Of a DNA stretch of 64,000 nt, positions 35,211 to 45,962 are shown in pieces. The position numbers were made by a program, and so were the translations under genes. This stretch comes from Ceraceosorus guamensis (taxonomy: Eukaryota > Basidiomycota > Exobasidiomycetes > Ceraceosorales > Ceraceosoraceae), in contig NW_020290031.1 of the NCBI RefSeq assembly GCF_003144195.1, forward strand, positions 174,537 to 238,536, in the 5' to 3' direction. Position 1 is the first letter of the stretch, and each line of letters opens with the position of its first letter. The notes beneath the pieces are model-generated. The model was given only the letters and a program-made list of their open reading frames with translations. It did not search any database and had not been told where the DNA came from.

Positions 35211-37650
35211 ATGGCCCTGCCTACCATGGACCTCGCACCGATCTTGGACAATCCCAATGTCCTGCAACTCGAAACGACTCTGATCTTGTACGGAGTCATG
35301 GCGGGCGGTGAGCAAAGCAGTTATCCACACCCACATACGTACACCACGCCCCTTGGCAAGTCGAGCTAACAATGTCTGTTCGATCACTGGCTTGGCACGA
35401 TGACAGCCGTTGGTTGGGTGAGCTTCACGCGGACGGGATGGACTTGCATCACTTTGCGCCATCAGCGGCTCACGCTCCCTCTCTTGTGATACCGGTACAG
35501 GATCTAGCATACTACATCCCACACGACATCAAGCTACTCGCTTCGCGCGGATGGGCATCTCCTGTCCGCGCGGTCTCCCGCACTGCGTACCTTGTCGCGT
35601 GAGTGACTTGCACCGTCTGCGGCGTGGATCGTTGCTGCTGCATTCTCACACTTTCCTATCCTCATCCTCCCTTCGGTGATGTTGCGAGAACAGCCGATAT
35701 CTCGCTTTTGCAGCTCTTGTCATCTCTTTGAGATTTTGGGGCTACCCTTCCTCTAGCGACGACTTTTGTCGAAAGATACCCATCCTTATCGAAGCTCTCC
35801 TGTGCGCTTCGTATGTATCCACCATCACCGTCGTGAGTATGCGCCATGATGTCCACACTGTAGGCTGCGACTGACAGCTGAGCCCCTCCGACTCTGATCA
35901 GCTGGCCTTCCGTACCCTCGCGCTCTATCCTGGACACCGTCGCGTGGATTGGGTAGTGACGATCGCCATCGTGCTTGGATGGCTGCTTTGCTTCTCGTGG
36001 GCTTTCGCAGTCCCATTTTACGTTTCAGGTCAACGAATGGCAGCCGTATCGTCTCGCTGTCAACTCCACCAAAAGTCAGACGATACCGTCTTGCGAGGCT
36101 TCATGGCCTCGCTACTGGCTTTCGATGCCATCATCCTTCTGCTCACCTTGTACAAGGTTTATAGAAGTGGTAGCTACCGATTCTTCAACTCCAACACGGT
36201 CCTTGGCACTATTCTTGGCAAGAAGAACAGGAACCTGCACGACGAGGACCCCATGAAGCTCGCTGCCACCAAGGTTGCCGCAGACCTCATTGGGCAAGGC
36301 TTGTACGACTTTATCATCCTCTTCTTGGTTGGTGTTGCTGCCCTAGTCATCTGGTGCACCACGTCTCTGCCTCGAATTTACAGATCGCTTGGTGTCATTG
36401 GCCTCGCAGCGGTCTCTGCCGCCCTCGCCGGTGGTGTCTTTCGGGAGACAGCACGTGCGGCAACAGCCTTGCATGCGTTCAGGGACTTTGAGCTCAAGTT
36501 GCAAGCCATGCAACAATTGGCAGAGACGCAACACAAGGAGCTGGAAGCGCTATTCTATGCTCGTCGTTACCGTGATGACGACGAGGACTATGATGCGCAA
36601 TCCAAATTCACCGCCGATCACTCGAACAACTACCATCGAGAAGCAACTACACCAGTCCCATTATCCGCTCACGAGAGTGACAGAATCACCGTCAGCCGAC
36701 AACCTTCTTACACTGGCGAGTTTCGGACCCCCACAGAAAAGGGCTGGACGGGTCCGCACACAGACGATGGCTACACCAGCGAGCCTCTGTCGCGCAATAT
36801 GGTGCATGGAGCCCAGCCTCTCAGTCCCACCGCTCCTCGTCCTCAGGAGGAGGCATCGCCCATTGAAGAGCTCGAGTACTCTCGCAGAGACTCGACCGAT
36901 CTGCACTCCGCAGCGCATCTCAATGCGCGCACCGCAGACCAGGACGATTCGGACTCTGAGGCCACGTTTGGCAAGGGCCTAGAGACTCGCAGCGATTCCG
37001 ACTTCCGTCGCTATATGAGACAGAATGCTCCACCCTCTACACATCAGACGCGCAGTTTGAGAAGAGCCAAGAGGGGTCGCACAGTTTATGGTGCCGACGA
37101 GCGCTTCCCAGACTTTGCTACCAGCCTGGCCAGATCCACGGCCATTGCCGTTGCAACCAACTCGCGCACGCAGCAGCTGGGCTTCAGCGCGGCCGCGGAC
37201 GGGTCCAGGTCAGGCTCCGCTTCGGGCTCTGCTTACAATGCTGGTGCTTCGGCCAGCAGCAGTAGGAACAATTTGCCTCTTGGCATGTCCCTGGCTGCTT
37301 TTGATGCTCCTTCAGAGGAAGGGTCAGAGGGGACGCACACGTCCTTTCCCCTTCCTCCAGAGCGCAGAGATACTCTTGCCGGAGTAACCATACTTGGAGG
37401 AGGCGTAGAGACGAACTGGTCCAGACCCACAACTCTGTACTCTGCTCCGAGCTCTCTTCCTACCGCTCATGGAGGCGGCGCTGGTCTACCGCATCCTCCG
37501 CCCACATACTCTTCTAGGACCGCTCTCAATACGCCCGGCAATGAAGCGTACGAGATGGGCAGCAGAGACGCAGCTGGCCTAAGCTCCTCTTTGCCGCCTC
37601 CTCGAAGACCTAGCAGGAAACCCGTTGGTAATCGCGAATACGGCGCTTAG
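35211..37650 (+). CDS. Seven-TM membrane protein, five exons, 11-nt exon
   Basis: Exons 35211..35307, 35407..35417, 35501..35598, 35694..35832 and 35902..37650 (introns 99, 83, 95 and 69 bp) sum to 2094 nt, giving 697 aa. Exon 2 is only 11 nt; it supplies the end of Ala33 and Val-Gly-Trp. Hydrophobic segments fall near 18-36, 60-84, 96-124, 132-157, 182-203, 249-268 and 277-294: seven in all, with short loops. They are followed by a roughly 390-residue polar tail rich in Ser, Arg and Asp, probably cytoplasmic. The topology recalls receptor-like fungal seven-TM proteins, but I see no motif of a known GPCR class, no rhodopsin lysine and no enzyme signature. Function unknown. The tail could be phosphorylated and serve in signalling, which is inference from composition. 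Confidence 0.8.
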
Positions 37651-38264
37651 CGCCAACTCTCCCTTGATTTGCCTTGCCTTGCCTTGCTATGCTTGCTGTA
37701 CAATGCAATGCAAGCCCCACCTTTATACCTCACACTCTCTTCCACTCTCAATTTTGCTCCGTCTTTGCTACACTCTGCTAATTGCATACCTTCTTTTGCG
37801 CATCTTGCATGAGCGATGTTGACGACGTGAGGCGACCTCGTTCATGTTGGCGCGAGGAGGGCAACTTATCGAGGCGAATGCGAGTTCAAGGTGCATAGTG
37901 ATGCAAGAACCGAGGGCGAATGACCGTTCCAAGGCAGCCAGTCTGAGTGCTCGCTTGCCTTGACGCTGCCACCTTGGCCGTCCGAAGTTTGCGAACTCGC
38001 CTCTTGAGACGAGTGCTCGGCTGTTCGCCCTGAATGCTGCGCCAGGCGACGCGTGTTCTCACGCTCCATGGAAACGTTGAGCAGATTAGGTCAGACGAAG
38101 AGCCCGTGAAAAAGTATCGTTGCGATAGAGAAGCTGGACAGATTCGAGAGCGACGTGCGAAAGCGGAAAGCGATCGCGTGACGACCAAAGATTGAGGCGG
38201 CACACGAAGCTCGGCCCGGTTCAGTGGTCCCGACAACGAGGAAAGAGCTTTCCAGCGGCCCACC
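37651..38264. other. Spacer between convergent genes
   Basis: Shared 3' region of the seven-TM gene and VMA8. A TTGCC repeat (about 37670-37687) is the only feature seen. Confidence 0.55.
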
Positions 38265-39507
38265 TTAAAAGATGACGTCATCATCCTTACCGCCGCTCAA
38301 CAAGTCACCGCCTCCTCCGCCCCTTGATCCCTTTTCGCCTCTCTCTTGCTCCTCTTCTTCCGGGTCTTCACCGCGCATCAATGCAGCTCTCCTCTCATTC
38401 TCAGCCAGCTCCGCATTCCTCTTCTTCTTGCCCTGCACCTTTTTCAACCTAAAGAACTCCTCTCTGCGGATGGTTGGAATGTGAGAAATCTTTCAGTCAA
38501 GACCCTTGATTGCGCACAGATATGCGGTACGCACCGATCCATTTCGTCCAGCTCGGAGGAAATGTACTGAATAGGCGATTAGTCACGAGCGTCAGTGAAG
38601 TACGCCCATGTGCCGAGTGCACGATCAAGCGAGAGCCGTCAGGACTCACAGAGATTGTATTCTCCAGCCTGGGAATAATGACATGCTCGATAGCATTGAC
38701 ACGCCTGTTTGTCATTCTGATGACCTCGTCCAGGATGACAAAGGCAGTCTGCAAGTGAACAAGGCGAGCGGGGTCGAAGATCGTGAATGGTAGTCAGCAT
38801 GCATGCTTCACCTTGCATCGAGAGCAGTGGGGAGCCTTGATGGGTTTGTCCGAGCACCAGCAAAGACTCCATTTGAGCTAAAAATCGAGGTCACACTTCC
38901 ACCTTCGCAACTTCCCACACGAGCGCATATTGGGATGCGCACCTGAAGACTGGCTAGCTCTACGAGCGTCTTGAGAGCCTGAGTGTAGACCTCTCTAGCT
39001 TTCTGAACCTGCTGACCACCCCTCGATAGACCTGTCAAGGCGAATTCTGTACAAAAAAGGTGAACGCGTCTGGCTGGGTGAGCGCAGGCACAGGGGGGGG
39101 GGGGGGCACACGTCCATGCCATGACGAAGCCTCGACTCACCAGCAGCACCAGCGCCGCTCTGACTGGGCACAGCTTCGAAAGCGGGCAGGAGGACACCAG
39201 AGACGTTTTCTTGCTTGGCATGAACCTTGAATGTGGCGCTCTTGACGCTCTCCTGGATCATGTAACCGATGTCGCCCGTAGCATATTGAACCTCTGCCAA
39301 GCTGAAACTTGCCAGCTGCATCACCCTGCCCATCTTTCTCTTTGCTTCGTCGATCTTGGATGTGATGGTGCGGAAACGTTTGGTCAAGGCATCGGCTTTG
39401 CGCTTGAGCAGCGAATGACCCGTTTGAGCTCCCTTGAGTCGCTGCTTGGTCGTGTTGAGCGTCATGCGCGTAGGGAACACGGACTCGCGCGCTCCTTTGC
39501 CCGACAT
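38265..39507 (-). CDS. VMA8: V-type ATPase subunit D
   Basis: Minus-strand exons 39507..39141, 39046..38943, 38748..38650, 38566..38535 and 38463..38265 (introns 94, 194, 83 and 71 bp) sum to 801 nt, giving 266 aa, close to the usual 250 or so. Subunit D is the central rotor stalk of the vacuolar proton pump. It couples ATP hydrolysis in V1 to rotation of the membrane ring and acidifies vacuoles. Family landmarks are continuous across the junctions: VFPTRMTLNTTKQRLKGAQ and HSLLKRKADAL near the N-terminus, GLSRGGQQVQKAREVY, LVELASLQ | TAFVILDEVI, TNRRVNAIEHVIIPRLE and EEFFRLKKVQGKKK. Two introns use weaker GTGCGC/GTGCGT donors. Exon 4 is 32 nt. Intron 1 contains a 14-G run. The C-terminal tail is Glu/Gly-rich and slightly longer than usual. 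The gene is divergent from SPT8, 529 bp apart. Confidence 0.95.
39093..39106. repeat. Poly-G run in VMA8 intron 1
   Basis: Fourteen consecutive G on the plus strand, hence poly-C in the transcribed VMA8 intron 1 (39047..39140). Confidence 0.9.
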
Positions 39508-40036
39508 GGTTGCTGGGATGGGATGGGCTTGTGTGCGCTGCTTGTGAAGAAGGCGAGATAGCAACAGGACAGTGTGCGTGACAAGCGCCGCGCCAAACCA
39601 AGAAAGGATGTGGATGTGGATGTGGATGTGGATGATGGCCACATGCCGTACAGGCGATGGGTGCACGATACGATCGATGAGTATGATAGGAGCATGCAGT
39701 CACGAGTAGGGCGCGGCGCAGCGCAGCGCAGCGCGAGTGGAGCGGGCGTGCGCTCAAACTCGCCGCCAAGGCTTGCAGAAACATCGCGGAATACTCTCGA
39801 TGATGCGCGCGCGCATGGCATGGCATGGCGCGCACGGTGCAAGTTCTTGTTCTTGAACTCCGCGGTGATCCAAACATTCGCGATTCGCGATTTGCAGTCC
39901 AATGCATCTGCACATCCCTCACAACCACCACTGTCACTCATCCACGACTGCCAGCTCCGGCAGCTCGATAGCACCGTTTGAGCGCAAGACAAAAGTCGCG
40001 GCCTCTGAAAGCGTCGAGTCGCACCGAATCTACGCG
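39508..40036. other. VMA8/SPT8 divergent promoter
   Basis: Shared upstream region of two divergent housekeeping genes. It holds a GGATGT tandem repeat (39606-39634), a GCGCA-rich patch (39713-39735) and GCATG repeats (39812-39830). An in-frame ATG at 39902 could extend Spt8 by 45 residues. Confidence 0.5.
39606..39634. repeat. GGATGT tandem repeat
   Basis: Nearly five GGATGT units about 100 bp upstream of the VMA8 ATG. It creates an HIHIHIH frame on the minus strand. Confidence 0.85.
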
Positions 40037-43000
40037 ATGGAGTCGCAATCTCCTTCGGCCGTCAGCTCCCAGATGGATTCGGAAGATGAGGGCAGGGAGG
40101 ATCAGGATCAGGCGACAGAGATGGGCTACGACGAGGATGATGCAGAGGCGGAAGAGTGAGTAGCACAGTAGCGCAGCAATCAGAAGGTATGAGCTGCCCA
40201 CTGCTCACGCTCGACCCTTTTTAAGCGAGGAAGAGGAAGAGGATCAGGATGATGAGGATGACGACAATGATGGAGACGCTGATGACGATGACGAGGAGGA
40301 CGATGATGACGAGGAGGATGATGACGACGACGACGACGACGCTGATGATGACGACGACGACGACGAAGAAGAAGAAGAGGAGGAGGAAAACGATGGGGAG
40401 GGCATGGGTGAGCACGAGCACGAGCACGGGCATGGGCATGGGCATGGGCATGGGCGGGAGCACGACGTTACCTCGTGCGCGATGCGCTTGCTGAGACGGA
40501 TCGCTCTTGCTACTTTGACTCTCGATACGCAGACGGGGATGGGCGGCCAGCACGGCAAGGATCCGCATCAGACACATCGCAGGCAGGTCTAGTCAACGGA
40601 TCACCTAGGGCGTACACCGCCTTGGCGCTGGCCCGCTTGGCAGCCATTCGACCTTCTCCCTCCGTCTTCTCTGCCAAGGCATTCAACATCGAACCCATCG
40701 GCGCCATCCCTCATTCAGCTCACATTCACTCCATGTGCCTATCTCAGGACGGCACAACTCTCCTCAGCGGCGGCTCGGACGGTCACGTGCGCAAGTACGA
40801 CGTCTACGCCAGCCTGAACGGCAGGAACCTCCTGACGCAAAACATGAAACACAATTTCAGCGATGGCATCCACAAGGGTGGCGTGCTTACCGCTTGGTGG
40901 GCCAACGAAGAGGTGGCGTGAGTTGGCGCGAGTGTCCACGCATAGATTGGGTCGTTGTTGTGAGTGGCTCGCATTGATCTATCCCTCTTCCCCACAGTGC
41001 CGTCAAAGGGGAGCAGGCTCAAGATGACAATCTGCCAGTCAGCGCGGTGCACAGTCTCGCTATACAGCGCGACTCGCTGTGGTCCTTGAGTGGTTGCGAG
41101 GTGAGCAGAGGCGCAAGTCGACACGTGTCGTGCGCGTTGCGACTTTACGTCGGGACTGAACCACAACAAATGGGTCTTTAACATTCCATCGGGCTTGCGC
41201 ATAGTCTGGAAACATCAACCTCTATAGCATCAGGCACGAGCCTGGGCAGTTGAGGCACGTGCTTCGCAAACACAGAGGTGCGGTCTCGGCACTGACACTC
41301 GCAGATACGGATCACACGCTCATCAGCGGAGGCTGGGATCGGGGTGTCCATGTGAGTGAAGCGTGACGCAGGACAAGCTGCAAGGGACGCGCAGCTGAGC
41401 TTCTCTCGATCGGCGCCAGCAATGGGATCTCAACACTGGACAGGTTGTCCGCTCATTTACAGGACATGCGGGTCAAATCTCTTCCTGCTCCATGCGATCC
41501 GTCCAGCCGAGCGGCAGTAAGGAGTCTGCTACGCGAAGTCCCACAGTTTCGCTCCGGACACTGAGAAATGGAATCAGCGAGTCGCCGCGGAAAAAGGCGA
41601 GAACTTCCAAATCTCTCTCAAGAAGCTCAAGTCCTACGCAGCTCAACGGAATTCAGCAGCCATCGCTGGACGCCAGAGATCCGCAGACAGAGGCGCAAGA
41701 AGAGCTCAGTACTCCGCCACTGGACGACGGAGTGGAGCTAGGCAATGATCGGCATAAGAATGCGCTGGATGGCAAGGCAGGATCGCCGCTTATTGCCGGA
41801 GATGGGGCACTCGCAGAACCGGGCACTGGCGCGACCGAGGCTGCGCCTGAAGGGGACGACTCAGCCCAGAGCACTCTAGAGAAAGCCCAGAGTACGGAGC
41901 CTCTGGGAGCAGAAACACCCGCGGCAGATCTCAACAAGGCTTTGGGTCTAGATACTGGATTCAAGAATCCGCCTAGCAACGACGCGATGGATGTTGATGC
42001 TTCCGTGCGGACAAGCACCAATGCTGCGGCCGCAGAAGTCACTACTGCCGCAGCTGCCACGAACGTTCCGCTTGCTCAGATTGAGCCGCGAGCAGATGAC
42101 AACAAATCTGACGCCGACTCTTTATTCGGCGGTGACAGCGCAGACGCGGATGCGGATGCGGATGCCGATGCTGATGCTGATGCTGACGCTGATGCCGATG
42201 CAGACGCGGACGCGGACGCGGACGGAGAGGCGGATGTGGATGCAGAGGGTGAAGATGATGATGATGAGCCCCTGGCTATGCGGGCCATCAGGACCCCAGC
42301 TTTGCCGGCTCTCGAGTTGGGACCAGACATTGGTTCTCAGACGGGCGGCATAGGCTCCATAGCGCTGCCATTCAACGCTTCGACGCCAAGCCGGAACGAC
42401 TCCGGCAAGAAGGGTAAGAAGGATAAGGGCCCTTCAAATAGCAAAGCCAGCAAGACGTCGCCAGCTGTACCAGAGTTGGCACCTGCTAGACCTCCAAGAG
42501 CGCCTTTTGGCGGCTTGACAGCTGGAGCTGGCTTCGATTGTGATGTGACCCAATTCAGCGATGACGTGCTTTTGACCACGACGCTGGGTGGACAAGTGAC
42601 GCTGTGGGACCGTCGAGTGCCAAGCACAGATCTGCCCGGCGCGTCAGCGGAGCCAACATTGAACAAGGGTGTTCGAGCCCTGCCCTTGCCAGAAAAGACT
42701 CCTCCTTGGTGTGCCCACGCAGCTTGGAATGCTGCTGGAGACAAGATCTACGTAGGACGCAAAAACGAGTGCGTGGAGGAGTGGGACGTCAGAATGCTTG
42801 GTAATGCGCGTCGCTCTGCGACGAATCAGTCTGCGGAAGCGCAAAACCCCGGATTGAGTAGAGTGTTTAGATTACCAAGCGATAGCGGGCCTGTGAGCTC
42901 CGTCGTCGTCATGCCCAACCAAAGGCACTTGATCTTGTGAGTACGCAGCGCTGGCCGCTTCGTCATCGTACAATGCCTGACGCCGTCTTGCCGTATCGTA

Positions 43001-43289
43001 CATCTGGCAGCGGTTCGCGCGACAATGTGAGGCTGTGGAACATGGATACATCGCCTGATCGGTTGCCCTTCCGCATTGTTGCCGGCCATCATGGAGGGAC
43101 CATTTCTTCGATGGGTGAGCAGCGACACAGACGTCCGACACCGTGACATCCTCGCACGCTGATCATATCATCCTGAACCATGCAGCGATTGATCCGACGT
43201 GCCGCTTCCTGTTCACCGCTTCTGGTGACAGAGGATGGCTTTCGGATTCTACGGAGGCCATCATCTTTCACGAGATCAGTCCTATATGA
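40037..43289 (+). CDS. SPT8: SAGA subunit Spt8, WD-repeat protein
   Basis: Exons 40037..40155, 40226..40407, 40533..40917, 40998..41100, 41205..41351, 41420..42936, 43011..43114 and 43186..43289 sum to 2661 nt, giving 886 aa. Spt8 is the WD40 subunit of SAGA that contacts TBP. Exons 1-2 encode a Glu/Asp-rich head as in yeast Spt8. WD blades follow: FNIEPIGAIPHSAHIHSMCL, GGSDGHVRKYDVYASLNG, SGNINLYSIRHE, TLISGGWDRGVHQWDLNTGQ, LTTTLGGQVTLWDRR, VEEWDVRMLG, GSRDNVRLWNM and a last blade ending FHEISPI. Exon 6 inserts about 290 residues between blades, including NLS-like KKARTSK, SDADSLFGG and a long Asp-Ala repeat. The exon 2/3 junction is the weakest: after the donor at 40408, acceptors at 40460, 40532 and 40586 all keep the frame. 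I chose 40532 (GATACGCAG). Confidence 0.88.
42140..42228 (+). repeat. Asp-Ala coding repeat in SPT8
   Basis: Tandem GAYGCN units encode about 15 Asp-Ala pairs in the exon 6 insertion. Synonymous codons vary (gat/gac, gcg/gcc/gct), so this is not a fresh slippage product. Confidence 0.85.
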
Positions 43290-43620
43290 GAGGCGTGCAT
43301 TGCCCTGAAACCACGCGTTGCGCAGCGGCCTTGCAACAGCGCCTCGTTCACATACAGATTGCGTGTCTGCTAATCTGGCCTTGCTCGATGCATTTACCAA
43401 CTGCTCAAGTCTGCTGCCTTTGGCCAGCCCTGTACAACAGTCACCTCACTCATGCATGCACACGTCAACGGTGAGACGACTTCGTGAGAGCATCCCCATT
43501 TGCGAGGTCGTGCGGGCGAGCGAGAGAAGCAACTACTGCAAGTCATCTCTTTTTGCTCCGACTTGATGCCAGCGAGGGAGGGTATCTTGACACTAGCCCC
43601 GGGTGGTCTTGCTGCCAACT
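43290..43620. other. Spacer between convergent genes
   Basis: 331 bp between the stop codons of SPT8 (+) and the OTU gene (-). Nothing else seen. Confidence 0.6.
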
Positions 43621-45526
43621 CTACTTCTTGACTTTGCGCAGGGAGTTGTAGTGCTGTAGTGGCAGGGGTCGAAGTCTACTCAGCGCCCATCATCGCACAC
43701 AACTTCCAGGTCGAGCCCAAGTCACAATCGCGCAACACTCGCCTCTCCGAGACCGTACATTTTCCTGTGATAAGATATGACGCAAGGCTCCCCTTTGTGC
43801 TCACCCTCGCCCACCTTGAGTGTGGGACTTCCCACTTGCACGACATGGATTTGCGTCTTGTAAGCTCGCGACAAGGCCAGAATCTCAGGTTGTCCGCCCC
43901 ACACGCCAGTGTTTTCCACTGCGTCGCAGTAATCGAGAAAGTGTTCTGTTGCGAGTGAACGTTGTGCGCGTCAGTCACCGATATGCGCGTACTGCCTCAT
44001 GTGGGGGGCCTCATCGCATACACACGCACTCCTTGCCCTTTGTTCGACATCTTGCCCCTGTGTTCCGGCGGAGTCATTGGTGATGCCTGCCATGTGCTCA
44101 TCCGAGTCGGATATGAAGGGGATGAACTCTGTAGCATTTGCGCGCATATGCTCGGCAGTCGCCTTGCGTGTATCCCTAAAATCTACCTTTTTGTGAACCT
44201 TGCCCAGGGTGTGCAGCTGATCTGCGACGGCTGCGTACAGGCTGTGGGGCCGGAATGGAGCGTGAGAGGAAACAAACGAGTGCAAAAGCATTTACGTTCG
44301 CACGGCGCTGCTACCCACCAGTGGCCATCAGGGTTGATCTGCGATGCACACCAAGACCCGAGAAGATCAGTGCTACGTCATGAGCACGTCACCATGTGGC
44401 TGCAAAAGCTACGCACCTCGACCATTTCCCGGCCCAGCGAGGAGCACAAGTCGGCCATGCCCGCTCGTTCTCTCTCTGCTTCATCAGGTTTGCCGCCGTT
44501 AACTTTGAGCTCCAGCTCTGCTTGCGCTCTCAGTGCTGCTTGTTCCGCATCTCTCCGCGCCTACAGACGCCGTGGCGGCAAATGGGTCGAAAATGGAGGT
44601 GCGCGAGCGTCCAGGTCAGCTCACAGCTACGTCTGCGGCGTCGCAAAGCAGCAACACTGACAAGTCTAGCCTTCTGTCTGCCAATCTTGGGGCCCATGAT
44701 GGCCCCTGAAGTTTGCTGCACATTCGCATCGTGCGTATCTGCAGCGGTGGGTGAATGACCGAAGAGCTTCTTGATTCCTTGACCTGCGCTCTTGCCGATG
44801 CTCCTCCTTCTCCCAGGCTCTGAGACATCCTCTGTCGAGGCAGGCAAGCCGAGGGTGGCATTTGAGGTAGGTGGGCTTTTGGTGCTGCTACCGGGACTGC
44901 TGCCCGGCCTACCGAGCAGCCTGCCGCCAGCTTCTTTGAGCGAGGCCATAGTGCTGCCGCCTGCGCTCATGGTGGAGGATGAGGAGGCCGAGGTTGCTTG
45001 AGAAGCAGCGCTGTCTGTGGACGCAGTGGGCTGCACGGGTGGTGCGATGGGCGTCGCAGTTGATGAAGACAATGCATCTGCAGCTGCGTCCCTCGCATCG
45101 AGAGTGGCCAGCAAGTCTGCAGCTATGTCGAAGCCCTCGTCATCCTCTCCCACCGCTCCAGCTCGCTGAGCTGCCTGCGTAATGGAGAGCGTGCGTGGAA
45201 AGGGGGCGGGGGTGGAAGGAATTGTCAGAGAGCCGAGAGGCTTCGCCGTGTTGCTCATCATCACGCCATCCTTGCTGAGACTGACGCCCATGCGTCGCAC
45301 TGTCGCTGCACGGACATCTGAAGGCGTTGCAGGCTGGGCATAGCAGACACGGCTGCTGTGTCGCTGATGTCGCGCATTGCCTCGAGCCAGACGCAAAGAT
45401 CCTCGAAGCTCATCGCCTGTGCATCGCTGCAGGTGCACCTCCATTTCAACTCACCTCGATGTCGGCGCGAGTGGAATCGTTTCTGGAAGGCGTGTGTCTG
45501 TTCACCTTTTTCTTGCCTCCTGCCAT
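43621..45526 (-). CDS. OTU deubiquitinase, OTUD6/Otu2 type
   Basis: Minus-strand exons 45526..45455, about 45333..44662, 44560..44417, 44338..44319, 44241..44030, 43945..43743 and 43653..43621 give about 451 aa. OTUD6/Otu2 enzymes are cysteine deubiquitinases linked to ribosomes and translation. The catalytic Cys sits in INPDGHC (about 303), followed by LYAAVADQLHTLGK. The catalytic His opens the last exon: GLGE | HYNSLRKVKK. Other family blocks are RKATAEHMRANATEFIPFIS, ENTGVWGGQPEILALSRAYK and ISYHRKMYGLGE. Upstream are GRQKARLARRDAEQAALR and DLLATLDARD, usual for this group. The exon with the Cys is 20 nt and its codon is split (tg|c). The last intron starts with GC (GCGAGTG...CACTACAG). 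The intron after KARL uses GTCAGT. The second exon's 5' end is uncertain: acceptors before 45333 and 45363 both keep the frame. Confidence 0.88.
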
Positions 45527-45962
45527 CTTTGAGTGTGATTGCTAAGGCCAAGTCAGAGCGTGGTGCATGGGTGTTGTTTGCGCGTGCGGGCGTGGAGACA
45601 GGTGGATCGTTGCAGAGACGACTGCGCTTGTGCGATGAGATGCTGCCTCGATTGATCGAGTGCCTTGTTGCGCGCGTTGCAGAGAGCGACAGGGTTGTGT
45701 GCGCGCGCAGGGCCGAAATGAGGGGCGTGTATGCGGAAGTGAGACTGTGACTGAGCAGATATGGGATGCGCCGATAGCGAGATCAAGCGGGATCAAGGAG
45801 AGTGTTCAAACGTGGCGAGGGAATGGTCGAGGCAAGACAAGGCAAGTCTCAGCTTTGAGTTTGAGTGTCAACTTTTCGAATGCGAATGCGAATCTTGAAT
45901 GTGCGAGTCTGAGTGATGCAACACCAAAAAAGCAGGAGGATGCCAAGCAACGCAAAGCGGAT

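Noticed and set aside
38749-38942. Extra exon (MESLLVLGQTHQGSPLL) inside VMA8 intron 2
   Set aside because: V-ATPase D proteins run directly from LVELASLQ to TAFVILDEVI, so nothing is missing between the flanking exons.
40221-40577. Minus-strand hydrophobic frame with Val/Ile/Leu runs
   Set aside because: Antisense of the Asp/Glu codons of SPT8 exon 2.
45261-45416. Frame with MSFEDLCVWLEAMRDI as the second OTU exon
   Set aside because: It would need a 38-bp intron and has no donor leading back to the OTU frame; a longer intron ending at 45334 or 45364 keeps the OTU frame.
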